Assembly (NCBI GenBank): GCA_019914995.1
Contig: CM034136.1
Location: 3,425,270-3,489,269 of the forward strand
DNA: 64,000 nt
Direction: 5' to 3'
Source of the DNA: Acanthochlamys bracteata
Lineage: Eukaryota; Streptophyta; Magnoliopsida; Pandanales; Velloziaceae
This document shows, one piece after another, positions 22,763 to 37,100 of this stretch. The notes under the pieces are model-generated. The model was not told the origin of the DNA. It was given only the letters and a program-made list of their open reading frames with translations, and ran no database searches. Both the position numbers and the translations under genes were made by a program. How positions within the stretch are numbered: position 1 is the stretch's first letter; the number at the start of each line of letters is the position of its first letter.

Positions 22763-25470
22763 CTACAGGAAAGAAAAAATCATGGGTAATGTATGTATAT
22801 AATGGAAAGGAAGAAAAGAAAAGAAATAGAAAATATATTTTGGTGGTGGGAACGAAGGCAAGCCACAGGCAAGTTGCGGCCTGTGAACTTTCCAGAGATT
22901 CCATTCTCCCACCAGCCCCTCGAGATATTTTCCAACTAGAAACCATTTTACCCTTTGGTGTATTCTTTATTTACTGAAACACCACTCCGCACGTGCCCTT
23001 GTCTTCGCGAAGCTGCTTCTTAACTGCAACTGGTAACGTATTAATATTTGTTTAATTGAAATTTGATTTGATCTAATTGGACGGACTTTCTCCATTGAAT
23101 TGGTATCTTATACAAAAGAGAAGGGGAAAGCGTATTGCATTGGTATCTTGAGGCTGTTTGGCGCAGCTTAACGTAAGCTTTTTATTAATTTTTTTTTATT
23201 TTATATTTTTTAATATATATTTTATATATATATAAAAAATTTATTTAAAAATTTAAAAAATATAGAAAAATTTTACGAAATAAGATCTTTCTATTATATA
23301 TTTTTATTTTTTTAGAATTAAAAAAATAAAATTCATTTCTCAAAAAAAATAAAATATTTTTCATTTTAAAAAAACTCTATTTTATAATCACTTCCAAACA
23401 TCCTGTCTATTGAAGGTTCAGACTTCAAATTTATTATTTTCTAAATAAATAAATAAATATTTTAAAATATTTTTTATCAAAAAATTATTTTTTTAATTTT
23501 AATTTTAAAAATTTATTTTAATACAAAATAATTATAAATTAATTTTTATTAAATAGTTAATTATTTGAAATTTTAGTTTTGAAAGAATGAATTTATTTTA
23601 AAGTAAACACATCCTTCGTTCGGAGCATGTTTCAAAATTCTGGAACTCCGTTTCTCTTAATAGATTTGAAAATTTTAAAACATTTACATACTTCAGTTAT
23701 TTATTAAAAAAAAAATTTTACTTCTATTTTATTATTTAGTGACTCATTACTTAAAAACACTACTTTCTACTTGCAATGTAGCTCTAAATAAAAAAGTCAT
23801 TTTAATCTATTTTCTAAAGAATTTTATATTCAAAATGTTATTTTTATAAAATTATTTTTTAAAGAACTCACTTCTACATATTACGCTCTGAACTTTCGCT
23901 TATTCTTGTTGTTCTAATCTACTGCTTGCAGGTTCGCATGTTAAGAGAGGCAAAGTCAAAAGGTTTGTGATTAGACGGTGTTTGGCAATGCATTCAAAAA
24001 AATACTTTTTAAATTTTATTTTATTTTTTTAAGTTATTTTTTTAATTTTTATAAAATTATTATAAATATAAAAAATTTACGTAATAAAATTTTTATTATT
24101 TATTTTTATTAATTTTAAGATTATAGTAAAATTTGTTTATAAAAATATGATAAAAATAATTTTTAAAAATATTTCTAAATATCTTTAAGGTACCATTTGA
24201 CAATGCGATGCTTTTGATATTCAATTTTTATTTTTTACTTCTTAATAAAGTTTTTATAATAATTTATAAAATCTATTTAAAATTTAAATTTTTATTAAAA
24301 ATTTTTATTTATGAGTATATCTAAATTCGAAGAACATTTGAAACTCAAAACTTTTTGAAAAAATGAGGTTTAATACTTTAACTCTAAACTAACATTTTTT
24401 TGTATTAAAATAATAAAGAAGATATTATAAAATTTTTATGAAATAAAAAAGGCTTCATTAATAATTTAGTTTTTACTAAGGACAAATAAAATTTATATGA
24501 TATTAGATTTCATTAATATAAGCATCGTTTAACGGTATGTTTCAATAATTTTTATTTCTTATAAATTTTTTATAATATTTTATAAAATTTTTAAATACAG
24601 TAATTTAAAAAAATAAATATCATAAAATTTTATTAGTATTTATTTTTTTAATAAAAAAATTCTAAACATTTTTATTAAAAAATTTTTATAAGTAAACCAA
24701 AACATATTCATAATTTAAGTGGATGGATTTTAATGCATTGGTATCTTGTAAAGATGTTATCATATGTGTGGTAGTGGACAAGTAGCGTAGGAAGTTGCTT
24801 TGCGCTTGACTTTGGGTTGGGAGGGATGAAGGTGTCCTGCTTCTGCTTTTGCAAATTGCAAAAGAAACGTTCATCTTGGATTGATTCGATGTTTATCTTC
24901 TGAAAGAATAAATAAGTGATTATTCTCTTTGATATTTCTATGGGCAAAAGATTTTTTTTTTTTTGTCTTTCATGGTTCATCAACAGTTATATTTATAGCT
25001 ACAATAATTATTTTAAAAAAAATTATAAGTGATTAAAATATTTTAATACTACAGCTATAATTTGGATAAATATGTTTTAGGTAGTGCTTAACGTATACTA
25101 ATTTTTTTATTTTAATAATTGTTTTGGTATTTAGAAACAACTGCACTTATATTTTTTAGAAAAAATAGTTGCCTTCCTAGGATTTAGGATGCTTTCAAAA
25201 ATAGGTAAAAGAAATTTTCAAAAATTTAACACAAATATACTATAATTTTGATCTTTTCTTTTAAATCTAACGTATTGATCTTTTGCAGCTCCTCGCTGAG
25301 AGGGTTGGTTACTTCCTTAACCTATTGGAGTCAGTAAAGAGGGTTGACATACGGCCCATTCGCTATAACTTTTGGTTTAAATTAGGCCCTTATTAGTGTA
25401 TGTGCTCATGTGCTGTGCCCTCTGACTGTAATATTTTGCAAGAAATAGTACCCAAATCGTTAGTCGCAGT
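22763..25470. other. Intergenic AT-rich DNA with repeats
   Basis: No gene seen beyond the DnaJ promoter region. Repeat relics: family K at about 23155-23405, a further similar AT block at about 24000-24190, and an AT block ending in AAAGTAAACACATCC near 23615. The minus frames at 24686-24983 show no family resemblance. Confidence 0.35.
23155..23405 (+). repeat. Family K MITE-like repeat (forward copy)
   Basis: Shares the core AAAAAATTTATTTAAAAATT, TAGAAAAATTTTACG and AGATCTTTCTATTA with the copy at 43383-43642 and, inverted, with 4867-5131. Ends read GGCTGTTTGGCGCAGCTT and, reverse-complemented, GGATGTTTGGAAGTGATT, imperfect inverted repeats. Confidence 0.6.
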
Positions 25471-25878
25471 TGTTGGTCAAAACAATAGCGGAAGCAAAAA
25501 TAATTATATAGGAAATTACTAACCTCCAACCGTAGTCAATCCTTTCTCTTATTTAGTTCTTAAACTCAATGAGTTCTTCCAACACAATAACAAATCACTA
25601 TGATGGAATATGATATCTCTATTAAATTGCATGTGTTGGGGACCTAAATGAATGCTATTTATAAAAAGTAAAGTAGTTTCTCCCATCAAAAAACTATCTC
25701 CAAAATATGATAACTACCAAATAACTATATAAAATAACTATCTAATAACTACACTCAATAGAATAACTACTAGAACATGAGATAGTTACTATAACTCCCA
25801 CTATTTAATTATTCTATAATTATGTCACATAAAAGTAAAGACCATAAATAATATGTGACATTAAAATAATGTTCAATA
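25471..25878 (-). repeat. LTR of Copia 2 (3' LTR)
   Basis: 408 bp, starts TGTTGGTC and ends TTCAATA; partner at 31141-31549. Confidence 0.93.
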
Positions 25879-28800
25879 TTCTCCCACTTGATTTGAGTTT
25901 TTATTTTATCATAATTTTCAAGTAGTCTGGTATTCTATATATCTAAACAAAAGAATAGAATTACATGAATCATGGCGGTAATTTTCTTTATAAATAAAAA
26001 TTTCCTTCCATGTATGACAATGTAATTTTTTCATTTGAATAAACTCATACTTTTATGAATAAACCTTAGATGTTTATTCTGGATCCTCAAAATATTTGTC
26101 ATTTTCAACATAAATGTATACAAAGAGAAATGAGAAAACAAATTTAATACAGAGTTTCATTACAGAAAAATTGATATCATATCAACTTAAACAGTAAGTG
26201 ACAAATTAGGACTAAGTCCTATTTTTATTACATGATATTTAAGCAACTTTGGTGGCATGCCTTTTGTTAAAGGATCTGCAATCATCAGCTCAGTACGAAT
26301 GTGCTCAATTTACACTTCGTTTGTTTTAATGTGCTATCTAATTGCTAAGTACTTAATGTCGATGTGTTTACTTCGACTTCTACTTTTGTTATTCTTAGCA
26401 AAGAACACAGCAACTGAATTGTCATAATACATCTTCAATGGTTTAGAGATAGACTCAACAACTTGAAGCCCAGAAATAAAACTCTTTAACCAAATATCCT
26501 ATGATGTGGCCTCGAAACAAGAAACAAACTCGGCTTCCATAGTAGAAGTAGCAATTAAAGATTGTTTTGCACTTCTCCAAAATATAGCTCCTTCAGCAAA
26601 TATGAAGATATATCCAGATGTTGACTTTCGAGAATCAACACAACCAGCAAAGTCTGAATCTGAATATCTAATAACTTCCAAAATATCGGATTGTCTATAT
26701 GTAAGCATGTAATTTTTAGTTCTTTGAAGGTACCTCATGACCTTCTTTGCAGCCTTCCAATGATCTAATCTTGGATTATTTTGATATCTTCCTAACATTC
26801 CAACTGCAAATGCAATGTCAGGTCTAGTACAGACTTGAGCATACATCAGGCTTCCAATAGCTGAAGCATATGGAATGTTTTTCATTTGTTCTCTTTCAAG
26901 TTCATTTTTAGGATATTGATTCAAATTGAACTTATTGCCTTTCACTATGGGTGCAACACTAGGTGAACAATTTTTCCGAAATCTCTCAAGAACTTTATTG
27001 ATATAGGCTTCTTGAGATAATCCCAAGATATCTTGAGATCTATCTCTATGGATCTTTATGCCAATAACATAAGATGCCTCACCCATATCTTTCATATCAA
27101 AATGTTCCGAGAGAAATTGTTTTAACTCATACAATAACACCATATCATTGGTTGCAACCAAAATATCATCAACATATAAAACCAAAAATATGATCTTACT
27201 CCCACTAACTTTGTGATATATGCATTGGTCCATAACGTTTTCAACAAAACCAAATGAAGAAATAACATTATGAAACTTTAAATACCACTGACGGGAGGCT
27301 TGCTTTAATCTATAAATAGATTTACGTAGCTTACAAACCAATTGCTCACCTTCATTGGAAACAAATCCTTCAGGTTGTTTCATATAAACCTCTTCTTCTA
27401 AATTTTCATAGAGGAATGCCGTTTTCACATCCATTTGATGTAAATCTAAATCAAAATGGGCAACTAATGCTATGATGATACGGAAGGAATTCTTTTTAGA
27501 AACAGGAGAGAATGTCTCTCGATAATCAATTCCTTCCTTCTGTGTGAATCCTTTGGTAACAAGTCTGGCCTTGTATCTCTCAATGTTACCTAATGAATCT
27601 TTCTTGATTTTAAATATCGATTTACAACCAATAGTCTTCATCCCATTAGGCAACTCAACAAGATCCCATACTTGATTATTTGCCATAGAATCCATCCCAT
27701 CTTTCATAGCATCATACCACAATTTAGATTTATCACTTTTCATTGCTTGTGAAAACGTCTCAGGATCATTCTCTGTACCAATGTCGTAGTCAGATTCATG
27801 TAGATACACAACATAATCAGTAGAAATTGCTGATTTTCTAACTCTAGTAGATCTTCTTAATGTTGTATCAACAATCTCTTGTGAAGGTTGTACAACTGGA
27901 TGTCCCTCTTGTGCAAGTTGTCCTTCAAGATTTTCTAAAGTATTTTCAGCAAGATGTGGAACTTGAGTGATTAGTTCTTCAATATCCACTATATTTGAAT
28001 GAACGATCAATTTTATACTCGATTCGAGAGTTATATCTGAAACATGATCTTCCTCAAAAACTAAATTTTTGAGTTGATCACTCCCACTAACCACATCATT
28101 CTCAAAAAATTTAGCATTTTTTGATTCAACAATTCTACTGGTATGGTATGGACAGTAAAATTTATAACACTTGGATTTTTCAGCGTATCCAATAAAATAT
28201 CTACTGATAGTCCTTTGATCCAACTTCTTTTCTTACGGATTATAAACTCTAACTTCAGTTAGACAACCTCAAATGCGCACATGTCTTAAACTTGGTTTCC
28301 AATCTTTCCATAATTCAAAAGGCGTTTTGGAAACTGCCTTAGTTGAAACTCTGTTTAATATATACGGTGCTGTTTTAAGAGCTTCTTTCCATAATGAAAA
28401 AGGAAGTTTGGAGTTGCTAAGCATACTCCTCACCATGTCCATTAATCTTCGATTTCTTTTTTCTGCTACACCGTTCTGTGATGGTGAGCCAGACAATATG
28501 TATTGAGCTGCAATACCTTGCTCTTGAAGAAATTCAATAAATGGACCAGGTGCTTGTCCAGTACCTGTATATCTACCATAAAATTTACCACCTTTATCAG
28601 ATCTCACGATTTTAATTTGTTTTCCATATTGTTTCTCCACTTCTACCTTATAAAATTTAAAGACATCCAACGCTTCGTTCTTATTATGAAGCAAGTAGAG
28701 ATACATAAATCTTGAATAATCATCAATGAAAGTAATAAAATATTTCTGACCACTAGAGCACATATCAGGACAACAAATATCTGTGTGTATGATTTCTAAA

Positions 28801-31140
28801 ATTTGAGAACTCTTCTTGGCATCTTTGTTGTTCTTGTTAGTCTGCTTTCCTTTAATGCAGTCTACACAAGTATCAAAATCCGTAAAGTCAAGAGTTTCAA
28901 GCACTCCATCGTTTACTAACCTTTTGATTATCTCAATGGAGATATGTCCGAATCTCCGATGCCATAATATGAAAGATTTCTCATTTATAACACAACGCTT
29001 AATACCAGTATTATTGTGTGAAGCCATCAAACTATAAGGAACATTATTACTTAAATGAATTTTGAACAAACCATCATCCATTGTACCATTTCCAACAACA
29101 TTTGAATCTTTTAATAAATTAAAAGATGTTCCATAAAAGTTGAAGGAAAAATCCAAAGGTACAAGTTTTGAAATAGAAATTAGATTTCTAGGAAAACTTG
29201 GAATATAAAAAGGTTCGTTCTAAATCCAAAATAAAACCAGTTCTTAAAACTAGTCTATAAGTTCCTACGGCTTCCACACGTGAAGGCATTCGATTTCCAG
29301 AATAGATGCTACATTCACTGTTTGTCGGTTTCCTTTGATTTAGAAAACCATGCATGGTATTAGAAACATGAATTGTAGAACCAGAATCAATCCAACAAGT
29401 GTTATGGGAAACATAAACCATATTAAATTCATAACACACATAAGATATGAGATTACCTTTCTTTTCAAGCCAAACCTTTCTTTTAGGGCAATCCTTCCTC
29501 ATGTGTCCCTTCTTTTTACAAAAAAAACACCTGGATTCTTTCACAACAACATGAGAAGAACCATTCGATTTGCCTGTTGCATTCGATTTGTCCTTCCCTT
29601 TTTTATTAAAGGTTTGCATTTTGTCTTCTGTTACCAAATGTGCACTTTCATTCATTTTCTGAACCAATCTTCCTTCCTCTTGAACACACATGATCAAAAG
29701 TTCATTAAATGACCATTTATCTTTATGTGTGTTATAAGAAATTTTAAAAATATTATACTGAGATGGAAGAGAGTTCAGAACAAAATGCACCAGAAAATCA
29801 TCAGAAATCTCCATCTTAAGGGATTTCAATTGAGCAGTGATGTCCCTTATCTGCATAATGTGTTTGCAAACACCCTTAAGGCCAGTGAGTTTCATGGATG
29901 TCAACTTGCTCATTAGGGTGCTAGCCAATGCTTTATCTGAAGACTCAAATTGCTCATCAATAACCTTCATTAAATCTTTGACATTAGTACAATCAGGTAT
30001 CGATGCACGAATACTAGTCATAATGTGAGATTTGATATACATTATAATTAACCGGTTAGATTTCTCCCACCGTTCGTATAATGCTATCTCACTATGAGTA
30101 CTAGTACTTGTAGGTACGGGTAGCTCATCCTTGCGAAGAGCATAGTCAAGGTTTAAGCATCCCAAATGAAGTATAACACTCTCTTTTTACCCTTTATAGT
30201 TGTCACCACTTAAGTAGGGAACTTTATCATTAGAAAATATCAAAGTTTGATCAACTGCAAATAAATAAATTTAACACGTTTCTCGTCAATATATGAAGCA
30301 TAAACCATCTAAAAGATAAACTTACCAATATAAGACATATCATAATATACATGAATCCACGTCATTAAAATCTACCTGTCGGCAAAGATTCTAACACATA
30401 ATGATTCATATAATTAGCTTTTATGATGAAATTAGAAATTTATTATTATTTTTCAATTTCTGTGGGCAAATCAAAATAATAATCTATATTTTCTATTCCA
30501 TCCTAATTAAGTATGAATATATAATAGCTTCCTGTGGGCAAAGCTATAATATTTTCATATTTAATTACAATTTGATGTCATATAAATATATGTGATTATA
30601 TATGCGGAAAATACTTGATGCATACATCAACATAATTAAAGATGCTATGGCTATTCTTTAATTATTTATATGTACACTCCACATGACATCAAAAATTTAA
30701 TTTAGCATATCATATATAAGCATATCATAAATACTTAATTATACTAAAATATTGCTAAATCAAGAATTATCTCAAAAATAAATGTGAATCATAAGCTTCA
30801 CAAAATGCACCAATTTGAGAGATAACATAAATAAATCATGAACCATCTTTCAAAATATAATGAAATTGTATGGTATAATATTTAACTAAATAGACATGAA
30901 TCGTTGATGTCTAAATAAAATAATATTATACCGTATTATACGATAAGATGATTAATTTGTACTCATAATATTATATAATACATAAATATTCAAAAGTACG
31001 TGAAATCAATAGAATCGGTATAAAGATTTCAAAGAAAGAATACCATATATGAATATAATATGAATTTAACATCATATAATATACTCATATAGTTATTGTA
31101 AGACTAGACAGAGAGAAAAAATTTAGGCTCTGATGCCACA

Positions 31141-31549
31141 TGTTAGTCAAAACAATAGCGGAAGCGAAAATAATTATGTAGAAAATTACTAACATCCAGC
31201 CATAGTCGATCCTTTCTCTTGTTTTAATTCTTCAACTCAATGAGTTCTTCCAACACAATAACAAATTACTATGATGGAATAGGATATCTCTCTTGAATTG
31301 TATGTGTTGGGGATCCAAATGAATGCTATTTATAAGAAGTGAAGTAGTTTCTCCTATAAAAAAACTACCTCTACAATATGATAACTACCAAATAACTACA
31401 TGGAATAACTACCCAATAACTACACTCAATGAAATAACTATTAGAATATAGAATAGTTACTATAACTCCCACTATTTAATTATTTCATAATTATGTCACA
31501 TAAAAGTAAAGACCATAAATAATATGTGACATTAAAATAATGTCCAACA
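31141..31549 (-). repeat. LTR of Copia 2 (5' LTR)
   Basis: 409 bp, starts TGTTAGTC and ends TCCAACA; about 90% identical to the partner at 25471-25878. Confidence 0.93.
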
Positions 31550-34196
31550 GCAGCTTTTTAAAAATTTTTAACTTATTATTATTGTAATTTCTTATGTTAT
31601 ATATTTTAATAAAATTTTTATTGTATAAAATTTTAAAATTTTAAAAATATAAAAAAATTCTATGTAATAAAAATTTATTATTTATTATTATTATTATTTT
31701 AAGATAAATTATAAAACTTATTTTTAAATACTTTTTATTTCAAAAAGTACTTCCAAATATTTTTTTTACTTTTTTTGCTTACAGAAATTTTGACTTTTTA
31801 GTTTTTAGGAAGTTTGGGAGGCTAGTTGGGAGTGTTATTTGCTTCTTATTTGATCTCATTTTCAACTTTAATTTTCTAATCAAGCTATTTTGGACTTTTT
31901 GAAATTTAGAAGGAAGGTATCAATGAGTTCTATATATATATATGATTTTAAAATATTTTTTCAAAGATTTTTTTTACTAAAACTATAAGCAATCCCTATT
32001 CCCTAATAACTCCTAGTTTGGGTATAGGCTTGTGATCAAAATAGAAAAGGACAAACCAAACTTGATTGGGCCAGACAGATTAGGTTCAACTGGATTGGAC
32101 CAACAACGGTCCAATGGTTGGACGATTGGATCCAACCTTAGCCTGATTAGCATGGATATCTTGAATTGCAGCACTCAACGTAAAACCAAGGCCTTGTAGA
32201 TAGCTGAATGTTATGTAGTTATTAAAATGTTATATGTTATATAATTCACATATATATTCAATCACTTAATATTAAAAACCTATTCAAGTATATAAATGTG
32301 CTGAATTTTATATTTATAAAAATCAAGTGCACAATCATTTAATGTAAATCGCTGCTCAATATTTAAATATATACACAAAGCTAATTAACTACACAAATTA
32401 TTTAAAAAATATTGCATATATATTGTATATATTTTTAATGCATGATATATATCGACCATATATAATTACAAGAAGTATGCAATATACATTTAGATAACTA
32501 GTTGTAACTTTGAAATAGAAATAATGGAAAAGATAAGTTTGAGTAATTATATCATTTGAACAGGTTAAGGTGCCTTTTGATGTTAATTTGAATTAGGAGA
32601 TTTTATTTAACAGAAAGAATTTATAAGAGGTTATGGAATCTTTGAGATCGTATGTTTGAGATAAAGGCTTTTGAAATACTATGTTTTGAAACATTTAGCG
32701 ATACTTATAAAATAAATATTTATAATAAATTGTTTAAAAAATAATGTGTTTTTAGAAATTTTTGATGAAATGATTTTGATTTCTTGACTTAAAAAAATTA
32801 CACATATAAATACTTTACAATACAATTTTTTGTATTTTTAAATTAAAAAAATCTTTAATATTATAAATATTTATTAAAATTAATGCTAAACGTCGCCTAT
32901 GTTTTGAAACATATTAAAAGCACGTTTGACATATTATTTTATTTTATTTATTATTTTATTCAACTTATATTTTTATATTTTTTAATTAAAAATTATAAAT
33001 AAATTTTAAATTATAAATTTAAATAAATATTTTATATCAAATAAATTAATTATGTTTAAAAATCTTAAAATATTTTTTTAAAAATAAGATGTTGTAATTT
33101 AGACGCTTCCAGGCAACGCCTATTTTATCTAAATAAAAATTTGGCACGTAGATTGATCTACTAAGTTCTTCAAAATTGTACATTCTTCCAGTTAACAGCA
33201 CGTATCTTTGTTCCACTTGATTCCTTACTACACTTAGAAACATTGTCAAAAATTATCCTTCACCTCCCTTGCAATCAATCCAACAGCCTTAACCTAAGCG
33301 CAGGTTGCCACAACTACAATCACAAAGATAATATGTTTTTATTTAACAAAAATTCGTAGTTCTAGTAAATCAAAAATTTCATTCTATAGTTAATTATAAC
33401 AATGTATGGATTATTCTAAATCATTAAAACTATTAAAAGGAATAAATTATCCTTATAATCAGCGTTCCTATAAAACAATCTTTACATAAAACTCAACTCT
33501 AGAGACAAAAAATTTTGTGAAAACATTTTACAGTGGTTATTATATATTTTTATTCTTCAACATTTTTATTTTATAAATAAATTTTTTAATAAAATAATGA
33601 CATTATAAATACAATTATATAAATTAATTTTATATAAAAATATTAAACTTATTTTTTAAAGAACTTTAAAAATACTTTTTATAAAAAATGTTACTTATTA
33701 CCGATCACTCCCAAAAACCTACAACATAAAACTCGTTTTATTCGTTGCTCAACGAAGACATTATGAAAATATTTTAAAATGATTTAGAAAAAATTTCGAA
33801 TAAAAAATTATTATAAAAAATTTAAATATAATTTTATTATGTAAATTTATTTATTTTTAAAGAATATTATAAATATTTTTTATTAATAAATATAAAATTA
33901 ATTTAAAAAACTTAGTCAATCATCACGCAAATTCACATAACAACTGTAGTTTTTTCAATTACCAAACGAACCTTTTTAACCAAAAAGTGAAGTACATTTC
34001 AATTTTTCAAAATTTACTCCGCTCTTCCCCGTTATCGCCGTTAAAAGTTTGAATTAGGTTTCTCGTCTCCTATTCCCAATCCCTCTCCCTCAAAGCATAA
34101 ATCAATCGATCTCAATCTTCTTCTTCGCTGTTGTTTCTCGGGTTTGGATTTTTCGTAGCGATAGGAGTGAGGGAAAGAAGAGAAAGATCATCTGAG
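31550..34196. other. Intergenic; importin-alpha upstream region
   Basis: AT-rich, no gene seen in 31550-34000. About 34030-34196 is pyrimidine-rich (CTCCTATTCCC, AATCTTCTTCTTCGCTG), typical of a plant promoter-proximal region and 5' UTR, and leads directly to the importin-alpha start. No clear TATA box stands out. Confidence 0.35.
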
Positions 34197-37100
34197 ATGT
34201 CGCTGCGCCCGAGCGAGCGAGCGGAGGCTCGCAAGAATAGATACAAAGTTGCCGTCGACGCCGATGAAGGACGCCGTCGTCGTGAGGACAACTTGGTCGA
34301 GATCCGTAAGAACCGGCGCGAAGAAAGCCTTCTTAAGAAACGCCGGGAAGCGATGCAGCAGCAGATCCCTAACACCGCCGCCTCGGCTGCAGATCGAAAA
34401 GTTCGTTGGATTACCCTTTCGATTTGAGACATTTTACGTTCCTGCCACTTATGCAGGTTTGGTTTTTGTGGTGATTTGTTTTGTAGTTGGATGGACTCCC
34501 GAACATGGTGAAGAGTCTTTACACAGATGATAAGGGTTTGCAGCTTGAATCGATTACTCAGTTCAGGAAGTTGCTCTCTATTGGTATGGAATTTTGATGG
34601 TCTTGTAAAGTTTCGAATTACAATGACTTCTGATTGGATGTTAACTTAATGATTTGTTGTTGTGTTAAGTTGTGGCTTTTCTTGGAGTTATTGTAGATCT
34701 AATAGTCTTCTGAAATCTATATACTGTTGGTTAAATTGTTAGTTGAGCTATTTGCTACTACTAATTTGCTGGATATATATCTATTGAGTATGATATGCTT
34801 ATGATCTTTTCTCTGGAGTTGATGTAAGATTGATAAACAGCTGGTTTTATATTTTTATCAACTTTTTGATCTCAATTGCAACTGTAATTTCAAACTTTGA
34901 TGTCTGGGGCCTGTGGTAGGATTGATAATGACTTTTTTTTTTCTGAATGTACAGGGTACCTAGTGTTTGTAGATTGTTATGTAGTCTGGTATTTTGAACT
35001 TTGAATTTGTATCTTGAGACTGTTTATCATCGATGTTTGGGTTCTTGATATTAGAGCGCAGCCCTCCGATCCAGGAAGTTATTCAGACTGGAGTTGTTCC
35101 TCGCTTTGTGGAGTTCTTAAGAAGAGATGATTTTCCTCAACTTCAGGTTGCTATTGAAATGTGTATTTCAGTTAGTTTTGCGTTCTTGGATTTAGTGTCA
35201 TGTATTCTACAGTTTGAAGCTGCCTGGGCTCTCACCAACATTGCATCTGGGACCTCAGAGCACACCAAGGTGGTGATCGACCATGGAGCTGTGCCAATTT
35301 TTGTCATGCTCCTTCACTCACAGAATGAAGATGTCAGAGAGCAGGTACCCATGGGTTTGTGTTGTATATGCCCTTTTTTGACAAATCTAATGGAATATTT
35401 TTCCATTTCCTTTAATGTGGTTCTTTTTGTTTTCAAGGCTGTTTGGGCACTGGGTAATGTCGCTGGTGATTCTCCAGCATGCCGTGATTTTGTGCTTGCA
35501 CATGGTGCACTGATGCCCTTGTTGGCCCTGTTTGTTGATAATGCCAAACTTTCTATGCTAAGAAATGCAACTTGGACTCTCTCTAATTTCTGCAGGGGAA
35601 AGCCTCAGCCACCTTTTGAACAGGTAAATCCCTACTTTGTCACATAATTTGCTCAAGGTGTGTAGGGAAAGGCTGATTCTTACTCTCTTGCAATTGATTA
35701 ACGAAACAGGTGAGACCTGCTCTTCCAGTGTTAGAGCGCCTTGTTCATGCAACTGATGAGGAAGTCCTCACTGATGCTTGTTGGGCCCTTTCATACTTGT
35801 CAGATGGTACAAATGATAAGATCCAAGCTGTAATTGAAGCGGGTGTCATTCCACGACTTGTTGAGCTTCTTATGTATGTCTCTCGTATGTCATCTGATTT
35901 TAACTTTTTCACACTTATGTCATGATTTTGTAATTTTCTATCTTGAGATGTTTTCTCAGGCATCCATCTCCCTCTGTTCTTATCCCTGCTCTTCGTACTA
36001 TTGGGAACATTGTTACTGGTGATGACGTGCAAACACAGGTAACCTTCTGAGATAATGTTTACCATTTGGTCTATTTTTCCTTAAATTTCCTCTTTTATGG
36101 TTGTCCATTTGTGAAATGGTTTTGAAATTAGCTAGACCTATAAATGACAGGGCAGGAACATTAGAGTGTTGTTATTTCCTGATCTTGTTTTAAGCACTGT
36201 GTTTGTTATATTTAGATAATCCAGAATTGAGCTACAATCTGCCTGTTATTTTTATTTATTGACTTGAAACGGATGCTTGGTAATTTTGGATTTGTACTTT
36301 TTAGTAAAGAGATGACTTTTTTTTGTTATAATCTCAGAACCACGAATTCAAAATTGGCTTTGTATTGTTTGGGTGTACTTTTATACTGTTCTACTGTGTT
36401 CTCAAATGACTCTTCATGCCTAAGGTGCATACTGGTTTTTTGGATTTTCTTGCATAAGGGTCTCAGGTTGCAACTTCCTGTTTGACCAATAGATAGCATT
36501 GGTATTTTCAACAATGTTGCCATGCCCCAAGAGTTATTGCCCAGTATTTGATCTGTAAGACTTTGTTAAGACTTGAATTGCTTGAAGTGGACTAGATGTT
36601 TGCAGCATCATGTGAACCCAAACCTGGCCCAACCTAGGTAGCCAAAAGGATGATATGTTCAACTTCTTTGATGGCTAAGAGCCTTTGAAATAAAATATCA
36701 TTTAAAAAAATTTGCTGTTGCACGCAATTACAAAGCTTTAGCTGCTGTAGTGTTCCTTTTATTGTTACATTTCAGAACGTGTCATGAGAAGCCCATGATG
36801 ATGTGTAGTGATCGGGTGTTTCAATTTATTTTTCGTTTTATACTCTCCTGAGTTAAGTAGGATTTTCTTTTGGCAAAGTAGTTGCACCCTCGATAGTCCA
36901 TACCTTGTTTAATCCCTCTTGTCCAAGTCCTAGAAAATAGCAACTTGCTAGGATGGTACCTTTATTTGAAGAAGCTTGTTATTTGGTGATGTTCCCCCTT
37001 GTCCAAGTTTTACAAACGGCAAGCCTGTGTGATGAAACCTTTTTATGCTTTGTGTGAGGTGGGAGTTCTTTTTTTTTTGGGGTGAATGTAGACCCCATGG

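Larger units (their letters stand above)
25471..31549 (-). mobile_element. Copia LTR retrotransposon 2 (fossil)
   Basis: A 6079-bp element on the minus strand with about 408-bp LTRs and flanks GCAGT/GCAGC (4 of 5 bases alike) as a worn target duplication. The primer-binding site beside the right LTR reads TGGCATCAGAGCC on the minus strand (about 31125-31138). The purine tract beside the left LTR reads AAGTGGGAG. Parts, high to low coordinates: an AT-rich leader of about 1 kb, gag about 29.4-30.2 kb with a CCHC knuckle near 29.5 kb, GAG-pre-integrase and integrase about 28.3-29.1 kb, reverse transcriptase about 27.0-27.8 kb with YVDD, RNase H about 26.5-26.8 kb. The LTRs differ at about 10% of sites, suggesting roughly 4 million years at 1.3e-8. 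Coding region broken, about three to four breaks. Confidence 0.95.

Noticed and set aside
24686-24983. Overlapping minus frames as a small gene
   Set aside because: Low-complexity composition, no family match and no promoter or splice signals.
34112-34432. 106-codon minus-strand frame
   Set aside because: It is the antisense shadow of importin-alpha exon 1 and is serine/arginine-rich, as mirror frames of basic exons are.
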